64,000 nt of DNA from Pigmentiphaga sp. NML030171 (GCF_002188635.1 NZ_NINX01000024.1:248001-312000), one strand, 5' to 3'; numbered from the stretch's first letter, positions 25,425-34,251 are shown. The notes: a model not told the origin generated them from the letters alone. Numbers and translations are program-made.

Positions 25425-26393
25425 TCAGGGCGCCATCATCTGGCGCAGCTTGGCTCCGTGCTTGGGACTGGCGCTCAAGACCGTCGCCCAGCCCGCTTCC
25501 TGCGACTTGGCCAGGAAAGCCGCCGAGTCCGCGTCGGACAGCCTGATGGGCTGTATGCCGGCCTCGGACTGCCTCTTGATATCGGCGGCCGCGTCGCGCA
25601 GCGATGCGTCCAGGGACATATTCTCCAGCCAAGCCACCTGCTTTTGCAGGAAATCACGCTGCTCCGGGGTCAGGCTGTCCCACCGCCGGGCGCTGAACTG
25701 GATGCCCAGCTCGAGCGTGTAGAAACCCGGTTCCAATCGATACTTCGTCCGCTCCTGCCAGCCCAGGTCGAAGATGCCGATCGCGGGCCAGCCGTAGCCG
25801 TCCACCACCCCGCGCTCCAGGCCGGTGTAGACCTCGCCCGGCGCCATCTGGACGACCCCTGCTCCCAGCTTGACGAAGAAGTCCCGGAAGATGGGGGTGA
25901 TGCGGATCTTCAGGCCGGATAGATCGGGCTTGTCTATCTTCTTGTTCAGATAGATGTGATAGGGAATGCGATCGCCGGTGCGCGCGAAGTAGTACAGCCC
26001 TTTCTGCCGCATGATCGAGTTGAGATAGTCGAGGCTGCCGTTCTTGCGGATTTCCGAGAAAGGCAGGGTCGCGTAGTTCAGCGCCAATCCCTCCGGAACG
26101 ATGCTTGCCGTGAACGTGGCCGTGGTGTTGGCCAGATCGATCACCCCGTTGCGCAGCGCGGCCCCCTGCTCCATGGTCGGAATCGCCTTGGGGCCGCCTA
26201 TGTACTCGATCCGGACGATGCCCTTGCCTTCCTCGTTGACCTTCTTCACGAAGCTCTCGAAGTTCCTGGAGAAGTACGTGCCCTCCTGGAAGGCGCTTAC
26301 CGCCTTCAGCACGACCTCCGCCGCATGGGCGAGCTTGGGTACGGTTGCAACGATCAGGCAGACGGCAAAGGGCAGTGCTCGCATCGCTTTCAT
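25425..26393 (-). CDS. TRAP transporter solute receptor (DctP type)
   Basis: Periplasmic binding protein (322 aa) with Sec signal MKAMRALPFAVCLIVATVPK to AHA, then AEVVLKAVSAFQEGTYFSRN. The DctP fold is seen in FVKKVNEEGKGIVRIEYIGG, GVIDLANTTATF, and the ligand-clamp region SGLKIRITPIFRDFFVKLGA with Arg for the carboxylate. GEVYTGLERGVVDGYGWP is also typical. ATG 26393 places the signal peptide correctly. First gene of the operon that ends at 18996. DctP receptors bind organic acids, so the imported compound probably has a carboxylate or another acidic group. Confidence 0.92.
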   Translation of the reverse strand: MKAMRALPFAVCLIVATVPKLAHAAEVVLKAVSAFQEGTYFSRNFESFVKKVNEEGKGIVRIEYIGGPKAIPTMEQGAALRNGVIDLANTTATFTASIVPEGLALNYATLPFSEIRKNGSLDYLNSIMRQKGLYYFARTGDRIPYHIYLNKKIDKPDLSGLKIRITPIFRDFFVKLGAGVVQMAPGEVYTGLERGVVDGYGWPAIGIFDLGWQERTKYRLEPGFYTLELGIQFSARRWDSLTPEQRDFLQKQVAWLENMSLDASLRDAAADIKRQSEAGIQPIRLSDADSAAFLAKSQEAGWATVLSASPKHGAKLRQMMAP

Positions 26394-26460
26394 GATTGCT
26401 CCAGGTCGAAACAAAAGGTGCGACTTAGAAGCCGGCAAGCACCGGCTCATTTATATTTCG

Positions 26461-26472
26461 GTGAATTTTCAC
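26461..26472. promoter_or_regulatory. Candidate MarR operator over the transcription start of the TRAP operon
   Basis: GTGAATTTTCAC, a GTGA-N4-TCAC palindrome, begins 4 bases downstream of the predicted -10 box and would cover the start of transcription. A matching site is at 26569-26580. Repressor binding here would block the polymerase. Confidence 0.5.
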
Positions 26473-26476
26473 GATC

Positions 26477-26506
26477 TTTTTATTTATCAATGGCCAGCCA
26501 AGTCAA
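26477..26506 (-). promoter_or_regulatory. Predicted sigma-70 promoter of the TRAP/dioxygenase operon
   Basis: On the minus strand, -35 TTGACT (26506-26501), 18-base spacer, -10 TAAAAA (26482-26477). It lies about 85-110 bases upstream of the dctP start in an AT-rich stretch. Confidence 0.45.
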
Positions 26507-26525
26507 TAAATCTAGCCATTATTCT

Positions 26526-26537
26526 GGTGAAAACACC
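26526..26537. promoter_or_regulatory. Additional palindrome GGTG-N4-CACC
   Basis: GGTGAAAACACC, between the two GTGA-N4-TCAC sites and upstream of the -35 box. It may be a weaker or separate regulator site. Confidence 0.3.
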
Positions 26538-26562
26538 TAGAAGCTTGTGAACAATCAATCAA

Positions 26563-26586
26563 AATTACGTGATTATTCACGTAATT
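26563..26586. promoter_or_regulatory. Second candidate MarR operator upstream of the TRAP operon
   Basis: AATTACGTGA (26563-26572), 4-base spacer, AATTACGTGA reversed as TCACGTAATT (26577-26586): perfect 10-bp arms. The core GTGATTATTCAC repeats the GTGA-N4-TCAC pattern of the site at 26461. Length and symmetry fit a MarR dimer. Confidence 0.55.
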
Positions 26587-26666
26587 ATTGAAATCACGGA
26601 GCAACGCCGGACGCGCGAACGCGAGCGCATTCCCTGGATGGGAAAGACGGTATGGGGGGGAGGGAT

Positions 26667-26741
26667 TGGTGGGCGGTACTGGGTTCGAACCAGTGACCCC
26701 TGCCGTGTGAAGGCAGTGCTCTACCACTGAGCTAACCGCCC
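26667..26741 (-). tRNA. tRNA-Val (anticodon CAC), CCA encoded
   Basis: 75-base cloverleaf read on the minus strand. Acceptor stem GGGCGGT/ACCGCCC, D-arm GCTC AGTGGTA GAGC, anticodon arm CTGCC-TTCACAC-GGCAG giving anticodon CAC (codon GUG), T-arm ACTGG-TTCGAAC-CCAGT, discriminator A and encoded CCA (26669-26667). It follows dnaQ on the same strand by 61 bases and may be co-transcribed. The TRAP operon begins on the 3' side; I see no integrase or repeated tRNA 3' end. Confidence 0.97.
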
Positions 26742-26802
26742 GAAGAGAACCTTCGGTTTGACTGCCGCATCCGCGACAGCCCATAACTATAGCATATCTT
26801 TT

Positions 26803-27516
26803 TTATGCAGTGGGAAGCGGTTCCCACTTCCTCCACAGGGTCTGCCCCTTGGATTCCTTGTCCAGGCCCGCCAGATAGGCCTGGTGGGCGGCCAGGTCGG
26901 CTTCGTCCACCGGCACCACCTGCAGGACCGAGGTATCGAAGGCGCCGAAGCTGGTCGTGGCCTGCCCGCCGGTATCGCCCAGGTCGATCACCAGGCTGTC
27001 CTGGCCGCGCGTCATGGCCAGCCAGACCTCGGCCAGCAGTTCCGAGTCCAGCAAGGCGCCGTGCAGCACCCGGTGGGCGTTGGAAATGCCGTAGCGGTCG
27101 CACAGCGAATCGAGCGAGTTGCGCTTGCCGGGATGCAGTTCGCGCGCATGCATCAGGGAGTCGACGACGCCCAGGCATTTGTCGCGGAAGCTGCCGCGCT
27201 GCAGCCGCGCCAGTTCGGCGTTCAGGAAGCGGATGTCGAATTCGGCGTTATGGATGATGACGTGGCCGTCCTGGATGAAGTCCAGGAATTCGTCGACCTT
27301 GTCCTCGAACCGGGGTTTGTCGGACAGGAACTCGGTGGTCAGCCCGTGCACTTCCAGGGCGCCCGGGTCGCTGTCGCGGTCGGGATTCAGGTAGGTGTGG
27401 AAGTGGCGCTGCGTGACCCGGCGGTTGACGATCTCCACGCAGCCGATTTCGATGACGCGGTGCCCTTGGAGCGGATCGAGGCCGGTGGTTTCAGTATCCA
27501 GGACGACATAACGCAT
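26803..27516 (-). CDS. dnaQ: DNA polymerase III epsilon subunit (3'-5' exonuclease)
   Basis: Proofreading exonuclease of the replicative polymerase, 237 aa (normal). Exo I motif LDTETTG (Asp7, Glu9), Exo II in VIIHNAEFDIRFLNAEL, Exo III-epsilon in HRVLHGALLDSELLAEVW with the catalytic His and Asp. The C-terminal 50 residues end LWRKWEPLPTA, the part that binds the alpha subunit. Upstream of it lies a 267-base nested palindrome rather than rnhA, which in many beta-proteobacteria is the neighbour. Confidence 0.96.
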   Translation of the reverse strand: MRYVVLDTETTGLDPLQGHRVIEIGCVEIVNRRVTQRHFHTYLNPDRDSDPGALEVHGLTTEFLSDKPRFEDKVDEFLDFIQDGHVIIHNAEFDIRFLNAELARLQRGSFRDKCLGVVDSLMHARELHPGKRNSLDSLCDRYGISNAHRVLHGALLDSELLAEVWLAMTRGQDSLVIDLGDTGGQATTSFGAFDTSVLQVVPVDEADLAAHQAYLAGLDKESKGQTLWRKWEPLPTA

Positions 27517-27574
27517 GCGGGGGCACCAGAGAGAAAATTGCGGAGGCCCCCAAGTTTAGGATATTTGGCCGAGC

Positions 27575-27841
27575 GAGTCGTCGGTAACCGCTTGCGGCCG
27601 GCGGGGCCCCACCCCCTCAGGGGCTGACGTAGCCGGTTTCGGCTGCGCCGAAACTTCCCGCGCCAGGCAGGCAAAACGGGGCGGGCGTGAACTCGCGCGG
27701 GGACAGTCCCCCGGACTGTCCCTACTGCCGCGCTCACACATGCACGCCCTTGCTTCCCCGTTTTGCCTGCCTGGCGCGGCGGCTCCGAACAGCCCCTGAG
27801 GGGGTGGGGCCCCGCCGGCCGCAAGCGGTTACCGACGACTC
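27575..27841. repeat. Large nested inverted repeat filling the dnaQ/RND gap
   Basis: The 333-base gap between dnaQ and the RND gene is almost wholly this structure. Outer arms: 52 bp, perfect, 27575-27626 and 27790-27841. Middle arms: 23 bp, perfect, 27659-27681 and 27756-27778. Centre: GGGACAGTCC (27700-27709) and GGACTGTCCC (27713-27722). All three levels share one axis near 27710, so the strand could fold into one long cruciform. No gene or start signal is seen within it. It may act as a terminator, a boundary or a palindromic mobile remnant. Confidence 0.85.
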
Positions 27842-27849
27842 TTGCTTCC

Positions 27850-30800
27850 CTAACCCACCGATTCCGGGGCCGGCGCAACCGGGGCGCCGTGGGGATCGGG
27901 TTCCAGCGGGTGTTCGCCCACCGGCAGCGGGCGCTTGCGCTTGCCGGCCACCAGCGCGTACACGCAGGGCACGACGAACAGGGTCAGGAGCGTGCCCAGG
28001 CTCATGCCGCCCACGATCACCCAGCCGATCTGCACGCGGGACTCGGCGCCCGCGCCCGTGGCCACCGCCAGCGGGACGGCGCCCAGCACCATCGCGCCGG
28101 TCGTCATCAGGATGGGGCGCAGCCGCAGCACGCTGGCCTCGGACACCGCCTCGATCAGCTCCTTGCCCTGGTCGCGCAGCTGGTTGGCGAATTCGACGAT
28201 CAGGATCCCGTGCTTGGTGATCAGGCCCACCAGCGTGATCAGGCCGATCTGGCTGTAGATGGACAGGGTTCCGCCCGAGAACCACAGTGCCAGCAGCGCG
28301 CCCGTCATCGACAGCGGCACCGACAGCATGATGATGAACGGATTGCGCCAGCTCTCGAACTGCGCCGCCAGCACCAGGTAGATGAACGCCACCGCCATCG
28401 CGAACACGAGGTAGATGCTGCCCGACGAATCGCGGAACTCGCGCGACTGGCCGTTCAGGTCGGTCTGCGCGGTGGCGGGCAGCACGCGCGCGGCGATGCC
28501 GTTCATCACGTCCAGCGCCTCGCCCAGCGCGTAGCCGGGCGCGAGCGACGCCGAGATCGTGACGGCGCGCATGCGGTTGAAGTGGTTCAGGGTCTGTGGC
28601 GACACGCCCTCGCGGACCGACAGCAGGTTGGCAAGCTGCACCATCTCGCCACTACGGGGCCGCACGTAGATGTCGGAGATGTCGGCCGGATTGGAGCGGT
28701 CGCGCGGGATCACCTGCACCAGCACGTCGTATTGTTCGCCGTTGTCCTTGAAGCGCGTCACCTGCCGGCCGCCCAGCATGGATTCGAGCGTGCGGCCGAC
28801 GCGGTCCACGTCGACGCCGATGTCGGCCAGCTTGTCGCGATTGACCTGCACCCGCAGCTCGGGCGTGTTCAGGCGCAGGTCGGTCTGCACGTTCTGCACG
28901 CCGGGGTACTTCGACAGCTCGGCCAGGAAAGCGTCGGTCATCGTGGCCAGTTCGGGATAGGACACCTGGCTCATGATGACGAATTCGATGGGCGAGGAAC
29001 GCGGCGACTGGCCCAGCGACGGGGGATTGGTGGGGAAGGCCTGCACGCCGGGCAGCGCGGCGAACTTCGGCTGGAGCGAGCGGGCGACCTCCTGCTGGCT
29101 GCGGGTGCGCTCCTCCCAGGGCTTGAGCCGCAGCACGGCGTTGCCCTCGGTCACCACCGGGAAGCCGGCCACCGCCTGGTAGGCGGCCATCTCCGGGATG
29201 TCCTTGTAGATTTCTTCCATGCGCTCGAGGTAGCTGGTGGTGTAGCCGACCGTGGCGCCCTGCGGCGCGACGATCCGGCCATAGATGACCCCGCGATCCT
29301 CGACCGGAGACAGCTCGCTCTTGATGATCTTGAACAGGGGCACGCTGCAGGCGCCCACGGCCAGGCCCAGCGCGACCACCCACCCGCGATGGGACAGCGC
29401 GAAGGACAGCGCGCGGCGATAGCCGCGCGTGAGCGCGTTCAAGCCGCTCTCGATGAAGTTGTACAGCCAGCCGTGCGACTCCTGGTGGCGCAGCATGAGC
29501 GAGCACATCATGGGCGTGAGCGTCAGCGCGACGAAGCCGGACACCAGCACGGCGCCCGCCAGGGCCAGCGCGAACTCGATGAACAGGCGGCCCGTGCGCC
29601 CGGTGGCGAAGGCCAGCGGCGCGTACACGGTGACCAGCGTCAGCGTCATGGCGATGACGGCGAAGCCGATTTCGCGCGAGCCCAGCAGCGCGGCCTGCAT
29701 GCGCGACTTGCCTTCCTCGATGTGGCGGAAGATGTTCTCGAGCACGACGATGGCGTCGTCCACCACCAGGCCGATGGCCAGCACCATGGCCAGCAGCGTG
29801 AGCGTGTTGATGGAGAAGCCGAACGCATACATGAGCGTGCAGGCGCCGATCAGGGACACGGGAATGGTGACGATGGGGATCAGGCTGGCGCGCAGGTTGC
29901 GCAGGAACAGGAAGATCACCAGCACCACCAGCACGATGGCCTCGCCGATGGTGTGGAACACCGACTCGATGGACTTCTCGATGAAGACCGAGGTGTCGTA
30001 CGCCATGTTCAGCTTCATGCCGCTGGGCAGCGTGGCGTTCATTTCCTCGATCTCGGCCCGCACCGCCTTGGACAGGTCCAGCGGGTTGGCCGTGGACTGC
30101 TTGACCACGCCGATGTTCAGCGCCGGCTTGCCGTTGAAGCGCGAGGTGACGCGCTCGTCCACCGGCCCCAGGCCGACCGAGGCGACGTCGCCGACCCGCA
30201 CGCTGTAGCCGCCGACGTTGGCGATGATGACGTTCTCGAACTGTTCCCTGGTGCGCAGGTTGGTGGCGGCGACGATGGAGAACTCGCGCGCCATGGACTC
30301 GATCCGTCCCGAGGGGATCTCGACGTTCTGCTTGCGCAGCGCGTCCTCGACGTCCTGGACGGTCAGGCGGTAGGCGGCCAGTTTCCCGCGATCGACGTTG
30401 ACGCGCATGGCCGGCAGACGCTCGCCGAACACCCGCACCTCGGCCGCGCCCGGCAGCACGGACAGCCGGGGCTTGATGAAGCGGTTGATGTAGTCCGAGG
30501 TTTCCATCGCCGACAGCGCCCCGGACTCCACGGCCAGGTACATGACTGGCTGGGAGTCGGCCTCGACCTTGGCGATGATGGGCTCGTCGATCTCGTCGGG
30601 CAGGCGGCCGCGCACGCGCGCGACCTTGTCCCGCACGTCGGCCGCCGCCGCGTCGGGAGATATCGACAGGCGGAAGCGGACGTTGATGTTGCTGCGCTCG
30701 GACCGGCTGGTGGAGGTCATGACCTCCACGCCCTCGATGCCCGACAGGGAATCCTCCAGCGGCTTGGTGATCTGGGACTCGATCACCTCGGCCGACGCGC

Positions 30801-30957
30801 CCTTGTAGACGGTGCTGACGGACACGACCGGCTCGTCGATCTGCGGATATTCGCGCACGGTCAGGCGGGAATACGAGATCAGGCCCACCAGCAGGACCAG
30901 CAGCGACAGCACCGTCGCGAACACGGGCCGCTTGATGCAGACTTCGGACAGGACCAT
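27850..30957 (-). CDS. RND efflux transporter permease (HAE1 family)
   Basis: 1035-residue inner-membrane proton/drug antiporter, normal length for AcrB/MexF-type pumps. N-terminal segment EVCIKRPVFATVLSLLVLLV, two large periplasmic loops, and the second half repeats the first. The proton relay pair is present in AIGLVVDDAIVVLENIF; also PVSLIGACTLMYAFGFSINT before it, and at the second repeat TLVGLITKHGILIVEFANQL. It lies 10 bases downstream of its adaptor gene. No outer-membrane factor gene is adjacent, so it would use one encoded elsewhere. Substrates not predictable. Confidence 0.94.
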   Translation of the reverse strand: MVLSEVCIKRPVFATVLSLLVLLVGLISYSRLTVREYPQIDEPVVSVSTVYKGASAEVIESQITKPLEDSLSGIEGVEVMTSTSRSERSNINVRFRLSISPDAAAADVRDKVARVRGRLPDEIDEPIIAKVEADSQPVMYLAVESGALSAMETSDYINRFIKPRLSVLPGAAEVRVFGERLPAMRVNVDRGKLAAYRLTVQDVEDALRKQNVEIPSGRIESMAREFSIVAATNLRTREQFENVIIANVGGYSVRVGDVASVGLGPVDERVTSRFNGKPALNIGVVKQSTANPLDLSKAVRAEIEEMNATLPSGMKLNMAYDTSVFIEKSIESVFHTIGEAIVLVVLVIFLFLRNLRASLIPIVTIPVSLIGACTLMYAFGFSINTLTLLAMVLAIGLVVDDAIVVLENIFRHIEEGKSRMQAALLGSREIGFAVIAMTLTLVTVYAPLAFATGRTGRLFIEFALALAGAVLVSGFVALTLTPMMCSLMLRHQESHGWLYNFIESGLNALTRGYRRALSFALSHRGWVVALGLAVGACSVPLFKIIKSELSPVEDRGVIYGRIVAPQGATVGYTTSYLERMEEIYKDIPEMAAYQAVAGFPVVTEGNAVLRLKPWEERTRSQQEVARSLQPKFAALPGVQAFPTNPPSLGQSPRSSPIEFVIMSQVSYPELATMTDAFLAELSKYPGVQNVQTDLRLNTPELRVQVNRDKLADIGVDVDRVGRTLESMLGGRQVTRFKDNGEQYDVLVQVIPRDRSNPADISDIYVRPRSGEMVQLANLLSVREGVSPQTLNHFNRMRAVTISASLAPGYALGEALDVMNGIAARVLPATAQTDLNGQSREFRDSSGSIYLVFAMAVAFIYLVLAAQFESWRNPFIIMLSVPLSMTGALLALWFSGGTLSIYSQIGLITLVGLITKHGILIVEFANQLRDQGKELIEAVSEASVLRLRPILMTTGAMVLGAVPLAVATGAGAESRVQIGWVIVGGMSLGTLLTLFVVPCVYALVAGKRKRPLPVGEHPLEPDPHGAPVAPAPESVG

Positions 30958-30967
30958 GTGCCGGGCC

Positions 30968-32065
30968 TCAGAGCGCGGACGCCGTTGCGCCGGCGAGCTT
31001 CACCGGCACGCCGTCGCGCAGCTTCTGCGCGCCGGCCACCACGATCACGTCGTCCTCGGCCAGGCCGGAGACGATCTCGACCATGGCTTCGCGCCGCTGG
31101 CCGACCTCGACCTGCACCCGCTCGGCACGCCCGTTCTGCACGCGGTAGACGAACTGGTCGTCGCCCACCGGAACCAGCGCCGCCTCGGGTACCGCCAGCG
31201 CCTGGGCAGGCGTATCCAGCAGCAGCTTCACGCGCGCGAACATGCCGGGACGCAACTGGCCGCCGGGGTTCTTGACCTGGGCGCGCATGACGATGGAACG
31301 GCCGCCCGTGTCGATGAGCGGGCTGATGGCGTAGACGGTGCCGCCGAAGGACTTGTCCGGCATGGCGTCGAGCGATATCTGCAGGGTCTGGCCGGTACGG
31401 ATCTGCGACAGGTAGATTTCCGGGATGCGGAAATCCACCTTGAGCGGATCGATGGCCTCGAGCGCCACCAGGTCCTGGCCGGCGCCGATGTAGTCGCCCA
31501 CCGAGACGTTGCGCAGCCCGATCACGCCGCCGAACGGGGCGCGGATGTCGTTCTTGTCGAGCCGGACCTGGGCCAGCACCATGGCGGCCTGCTGCACCTT
31601 CATGGCGTTGTCGGCCTCGTCCTTGGCCTGCTTGCTGATGAAGCCCTTCTGCTGCAGCTCGATGGAGCGGTCGTAGTTGCTCTTGGCCAGCGTGAAGTTG
31701 GCGCGGGCCTGCTCGAACTCGGCGCGCGGCACGGAATCGTCCAGCCGTATCAGCACCTGGCCCTTGCCGACCCGCTGGCCCTCGGTGAAGCGGATGTCGC
31801 TGATGCGCCCCGCCACTTCCGGACGCAAGGTCACCGATTCATCGGACCGCAGGCTGCCGACGGCGGTGATGCCCCGCTCGAACGGCTTGCGCGCAACCTT
31901 CTGGACTTCGACCAGGATGGCCTGGGGCCCCTTGGCCTTGGCCTCGGCGGGCGCCGGGGCGTCGGCGGGAGCGCCCGCATGGAACAGGCGCGGGGAAAAA
32001 TAGCCGACCCCCGCCCCGACGGCGAGAGCGACCACCACGGCGGGGACCAACGAATTCTTCTGCAT
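30968..32065 (-). CDS. RND efflux periplasmic adaptor (membrane fusion protein)
   Basis: 365-residue HlyD/AcrA-type adaptor. N-terminal anchor LVPAVVVALAVGAGVGYF, barrel-sandwich (lipoyl) half VTLRPEVAGRISDIRFTEGQ, helical hairpin DDSVPRAEFEQARANFTLAK to AKDEADNAMKVQQAAMV, lipoyl half DIRAPFGGVIGLRNVSVGDY, then beta-barrel and membrane-proximal domains. I chose ATG 32065 (MQKNSLVPAVV), since the upstream open part has no typical sequence. Bridges the pump at 27850 to an outer-membrane channel. No regulator gene is adjacent. Confidence 0.92.
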   Translation of the reverse strand: MQKNSLVPAVVVALAVGAGVGYFSPRLFHAGAPADAPAPAEAKAKGPQAILVEVQKVARKPFERGITAVGSLRSDESVTLRPEVAGRISDIRFTEGQRVGKGQVLIRLDDSVPRAEFEQARANFTLAKSNYDRSIELQQKGFISKQAKDEADNAMKVQQAAMVLAQVRLDKNDIRAPFGGVIGLRNVSVGDYIGAGQDLVALEAIDPLKVDFRIPEIYLSQIRTGQTLQISLDAMPDKSFGGTVYAISPLIDTGGRSIVMRAQVKNPGGQLRPGMFARVKLLLDTPAQALAVPEAALVPVGDDQFVYRVQNGRAERVQVEVGQRREAMVEIVSGLAEDDVIVVAGAQKLRDGVPVKLAGATASAL

Positions 32066-32177
32066 ACAGGCGAGCGGAAAGCGCAACAAGGTGTATCGCT
32101 CACTGTAGCATCGGACCATGACGATTGCGCGGGATCCCGTGCTTTTCCGGCCCCGCGAAAACCCTCGCTTTCCTCCC

Positions 32178-33149
32178 TTACTCCACCTTGCCTATCCGGC
32201 GGACGGCCTCGGCCAGGACCTTGGCGTCGGCCTGCCAGTAGACGGCGAACTCCGGCGCGTCCAGGTACATGACCGGGCTGCCCGCTCCCTGGATCGTCTT
32301 CAATACCTTGGGATCCGTGGCCGCGGCCTTGGCGGCGGCGCGCAGGCGGCCGACCACGGACGCCGGCGTGCCGGCCGGAGCGAACACGCCGGACCACTGC
32401 GCGAACTGCACCGGGTGCCCCAGTTCGGTCAGGCTGGGGACGTCGGGCAGGGATTCCAGGCGCCCGGTGCCCCAGTGCGCCAGGGCCCGGACCTTGCCGC
32501 CCTTGATGTGCTGGAGCACCGAGGCGGGCCCTGTCGACAGCGCCTGGACCTGGTCGGCCAGCAGCGCCACGATGGCCGGCCCGGCGCCGGTGTAGGGCAC
32601 GTGCAGCAGGCTCAGGTTGGCCTCGTTGCGCAGCATTTCCATGGGAACGTGCATGGTGCCGTAGTTGCCCGAGGACCCGTAGGCGACGTCGCGGTCGCCC
32701 TTCTTCTGCGCCGCGATGAACTCCTGCGCCGTCTTCCACGGACTGTCGGACCGCACCACCAGCACGGTCGGGTCGGCGGTGAAGCGCGCGATGGGGGTGA
32801 ACTGGGACAACTGGTACATCGGCTCCCTGCCGAGCAGCTTGTCGGCCTCGGGCAGGATGGAGATGGACGACAGCGCCATCATGATGGTGTAGCCATCGGC
32901 CGCCGATTTGGCGACATGCCCCATGCCGACGCCGCCGCCGGCCCCTCCCCGGTTCTCGACCACCACGGCCTGGCCCAGGAAGCGGCTCATGGACTCGGCC
33001 ACCGGCCGGGCAACGGTATCGGCCACGCCCCCCGGCGGGAAAGGCACGATCATGGTGATGGGCCGGGTCGGCCAGGATTCCTGCGCGGCGGCCGGCGCGC
33101 CGCCCAGGGCGGCGCAGCAGGCCGCCCAGACCAGCAAGGTGCGTTTCAT
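32178..33149 (-). CDS. Bug/TctC-type periplasmic receptor
   Basis: 323-residue receptor with Sec signal MKRTLLVWAACCAALGGAPA to AAAQ. Typical Bug features: RPITMIVPFPPGGVADTVAR (loop that contacts the carboxylate), VVVENRGGAGGGVGMGHVAK, AYGSSGNYGTMHVPMEM, LLHVPYTGAGPAIVALLADQ. No TctA/TctB membrane genes are adjacent, which is common for the expanded Bug families of Bordetella-like bacteria. It follows the FAH gene by 84 bases on the same strand, and both probably belong to the GntR-controlled unit. Bug ligands are carboxylated solutes. Confidence 0.92.
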   Translation of the reverse strand: MKRTLLVWAACCAALGGAPAAAQESWPTRPITMIVPFPPGGVADTVARPVAESMSRFLGQAVVVENRGGAGGGVGMGHVAKSAADGYTIMMALSSISILPEADKLLGREPMYQLSQFTPIARFTADPTVLVVRSDSPWKTAQEFIAAQKKGDRDVAYGSSGNYGTMHVPMEMLRNEANLSLLHVPYTGAGPAIVALLADQVQALSTGPASVLQHIKGGKVRALAHWGTGRLESLPDVPSLTELGHPVQFAQWSGVFAPAGTPASVVGRLRAAAKAAATDPKVLKTIQGAGSPVMYLDAPEFAVYWQADAKVLAEAVRRIGKVE

Positions 33150-33233
33150 GTCGTCTCCTCGTTTCCCTTCGGGTTGCGCCCGCCCCCGTGTATCCGGGGA
33201 TGCCGGGCGGCGCGCGGCCTGCGCCCCGCGCCT

Positions 33234-34112
33234 TCAATCGACGGCGTTCTCCAGCACGCCTATGCCTTGCACTTCGATGCGGATCACGTCGCCGCGCTTG
33301 ACGAAGCGGGGCGGATTGAAGCCTATGCCCACGCCCGCCGGCGTCCCGGTGGCGATCACGTCCCCGGGTTCCAGCGTGATGCCGGCCGAGATGGTCGCGA
33401 TCAACGTCGGGATGTCGAAGATCAACTGCCGGGTATTGGCATTCTGGCGCAGCTCGCCGTTGACCCAGCAGCGGATGTCGAGATTGGCGGCATCCAGTTC
33501 GTCGGCGGTGACCAGCGCCGGCCCCATGGGGCAGAAACCGTCCAGCGACTTGCCCAGGAACCACTGGCGATGCAGCTTCTGCAGGTCGCGCGCTGTGAAG
33601 TCGTTGACGATGGTGTAGCCGAATACATGCTCGAGCGCGCGCTCGCGCGGGATGTTCCGGCCCGGCTTGCCGATGACCACGGCCAGTTCGGCCTCGTAGT
33701 CGAGCTGGGAAGTGACGCCCTCGTGCGAGGGAATGGCCGCGCCCGGCCCGATCACGGTGTTGTACGCCTTGGTGAACACCACGGGGGCTTCGGGCGCGTG
33801 CTCGCCCTCTTTCGCGCTGGAGTCGAAGCCCGATTTGCTGAATTCCGCGGCGTGTTCGAAATAATTCTTGCCCACGCAGAAGATGTTGCGCCGGGGGCGA
33901 TCGATGGGCGCCAGCAATCGCGCGCCGGCCAACGGCCGGCCGGTGCCGCGCGGGGCGAGGCTGGAACGGAACTTCCCAAAATCCTGCACCAGTTGGATCA
34001 TGTCGCCGGAGAACCCGGGGACCAGGTCGGCCAACGGCCAATAGTGCCGCATGTCGGCATCGACGAGAACGATGGCGGGTTTGCCGTCGGCAATCAGGTG
34101 AGCGAATTTCAT
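33234..34112 (-). CDS. Fumarylacetoacetate hydrolase (FAH) family protein
   Basis: 292 residues from ATG 34112 (MKFAHLIADGKPAIVLVD). The frame is open 66 codons further upstream, but that stretch covers the operator region and the GntR start, so it is not used. Fold markers: RNIFCVGKNYFEHAAEFSKS, LDYEAELAVVIGKPGRNIPR with the metal Glu pair, GYTIVNDFTARDLQKLHRQW, and GDVIATGTPAGVGIGF. Acts on an acylpyruvate-like or related oxo-acid. Divergent from the GntR gene with palindromic sites between, and followed by a Bug receptor: the same three-gene logic as at 9-12 kb. Confidence 0.9.
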   Translation of the reverse strand: MKFAHLIADGKPAIVLVDADMRHYWPLADLVPGFSGDMIQLVQDFGKFRSSLAPRGTGRPLAGARLLAPIDRPRRNIFCVGKNYFEHAAEFSKSGFDSSAKEGEHAPEAPVVFTKAYNTVIGPGAAIPSHEGVTSQLDYEAELAVVIGKPGRNIPRERALEHVFGYTIVNDFTARDLQKLHRQWFLGKSLDGFCPMGPALVTADELDAANLDIRCWVNGELRQNANTRQLIFDIPTLIATISAGITLEPGDVIATGTPAGVGIGFNPPRFVKRGDVIRIEVQGIGVLENAVD

Positions 34113-34127
34113 GGTGCTTGCACAGGT

Positions 34128-34210
34128 CCAATTGGTAAATTCATATACCAATATAAAACCAAAATGGATCTCCATCAAGCATATGGCGCTTCGATATTTG
34201 ACCAATTGGT
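34128..34210. promoter_or_regulatory. CCAATTGG operator-like sites between FAH and GntR genes
   Basis: The palindrome CCAATTGG occurs twice, at 34128-34135 and 34202-34209; the second is part of the 10-bp perfect palindrome ACCAATTGGT (34201-34210). In addition ATTGGTA (34131-34137) and TACCAAT (34146-34152) form an inverted repeat with an 8-base spacer. TGGT...ACCA half sites are typical of FadR-type GntR regulators, so these are probably the binding sites of the adjacent GntR protein. Confidence 0.65.
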
Positions 34211-34251
34211 ACCATTGGATTAAGGTAGCGGCAGAACGAGGGACAGCCACC

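Noticed and set aside
26440-26741. Integration site of a genomic island at tRNA-Val
   Set aside because: The catabolic operon abuts the tRNA 3' end and the flank is AT-rich, but no integrase, no repeat of the tRNA 3' end and no mobility genes are seen in the window.
27763-31275. A 1170-codon open frame antisense to the RND pump
   Set aside because: Same effect of codon bias; the sequence is low in hydrophobic structure and starts inside the nested palindrome.
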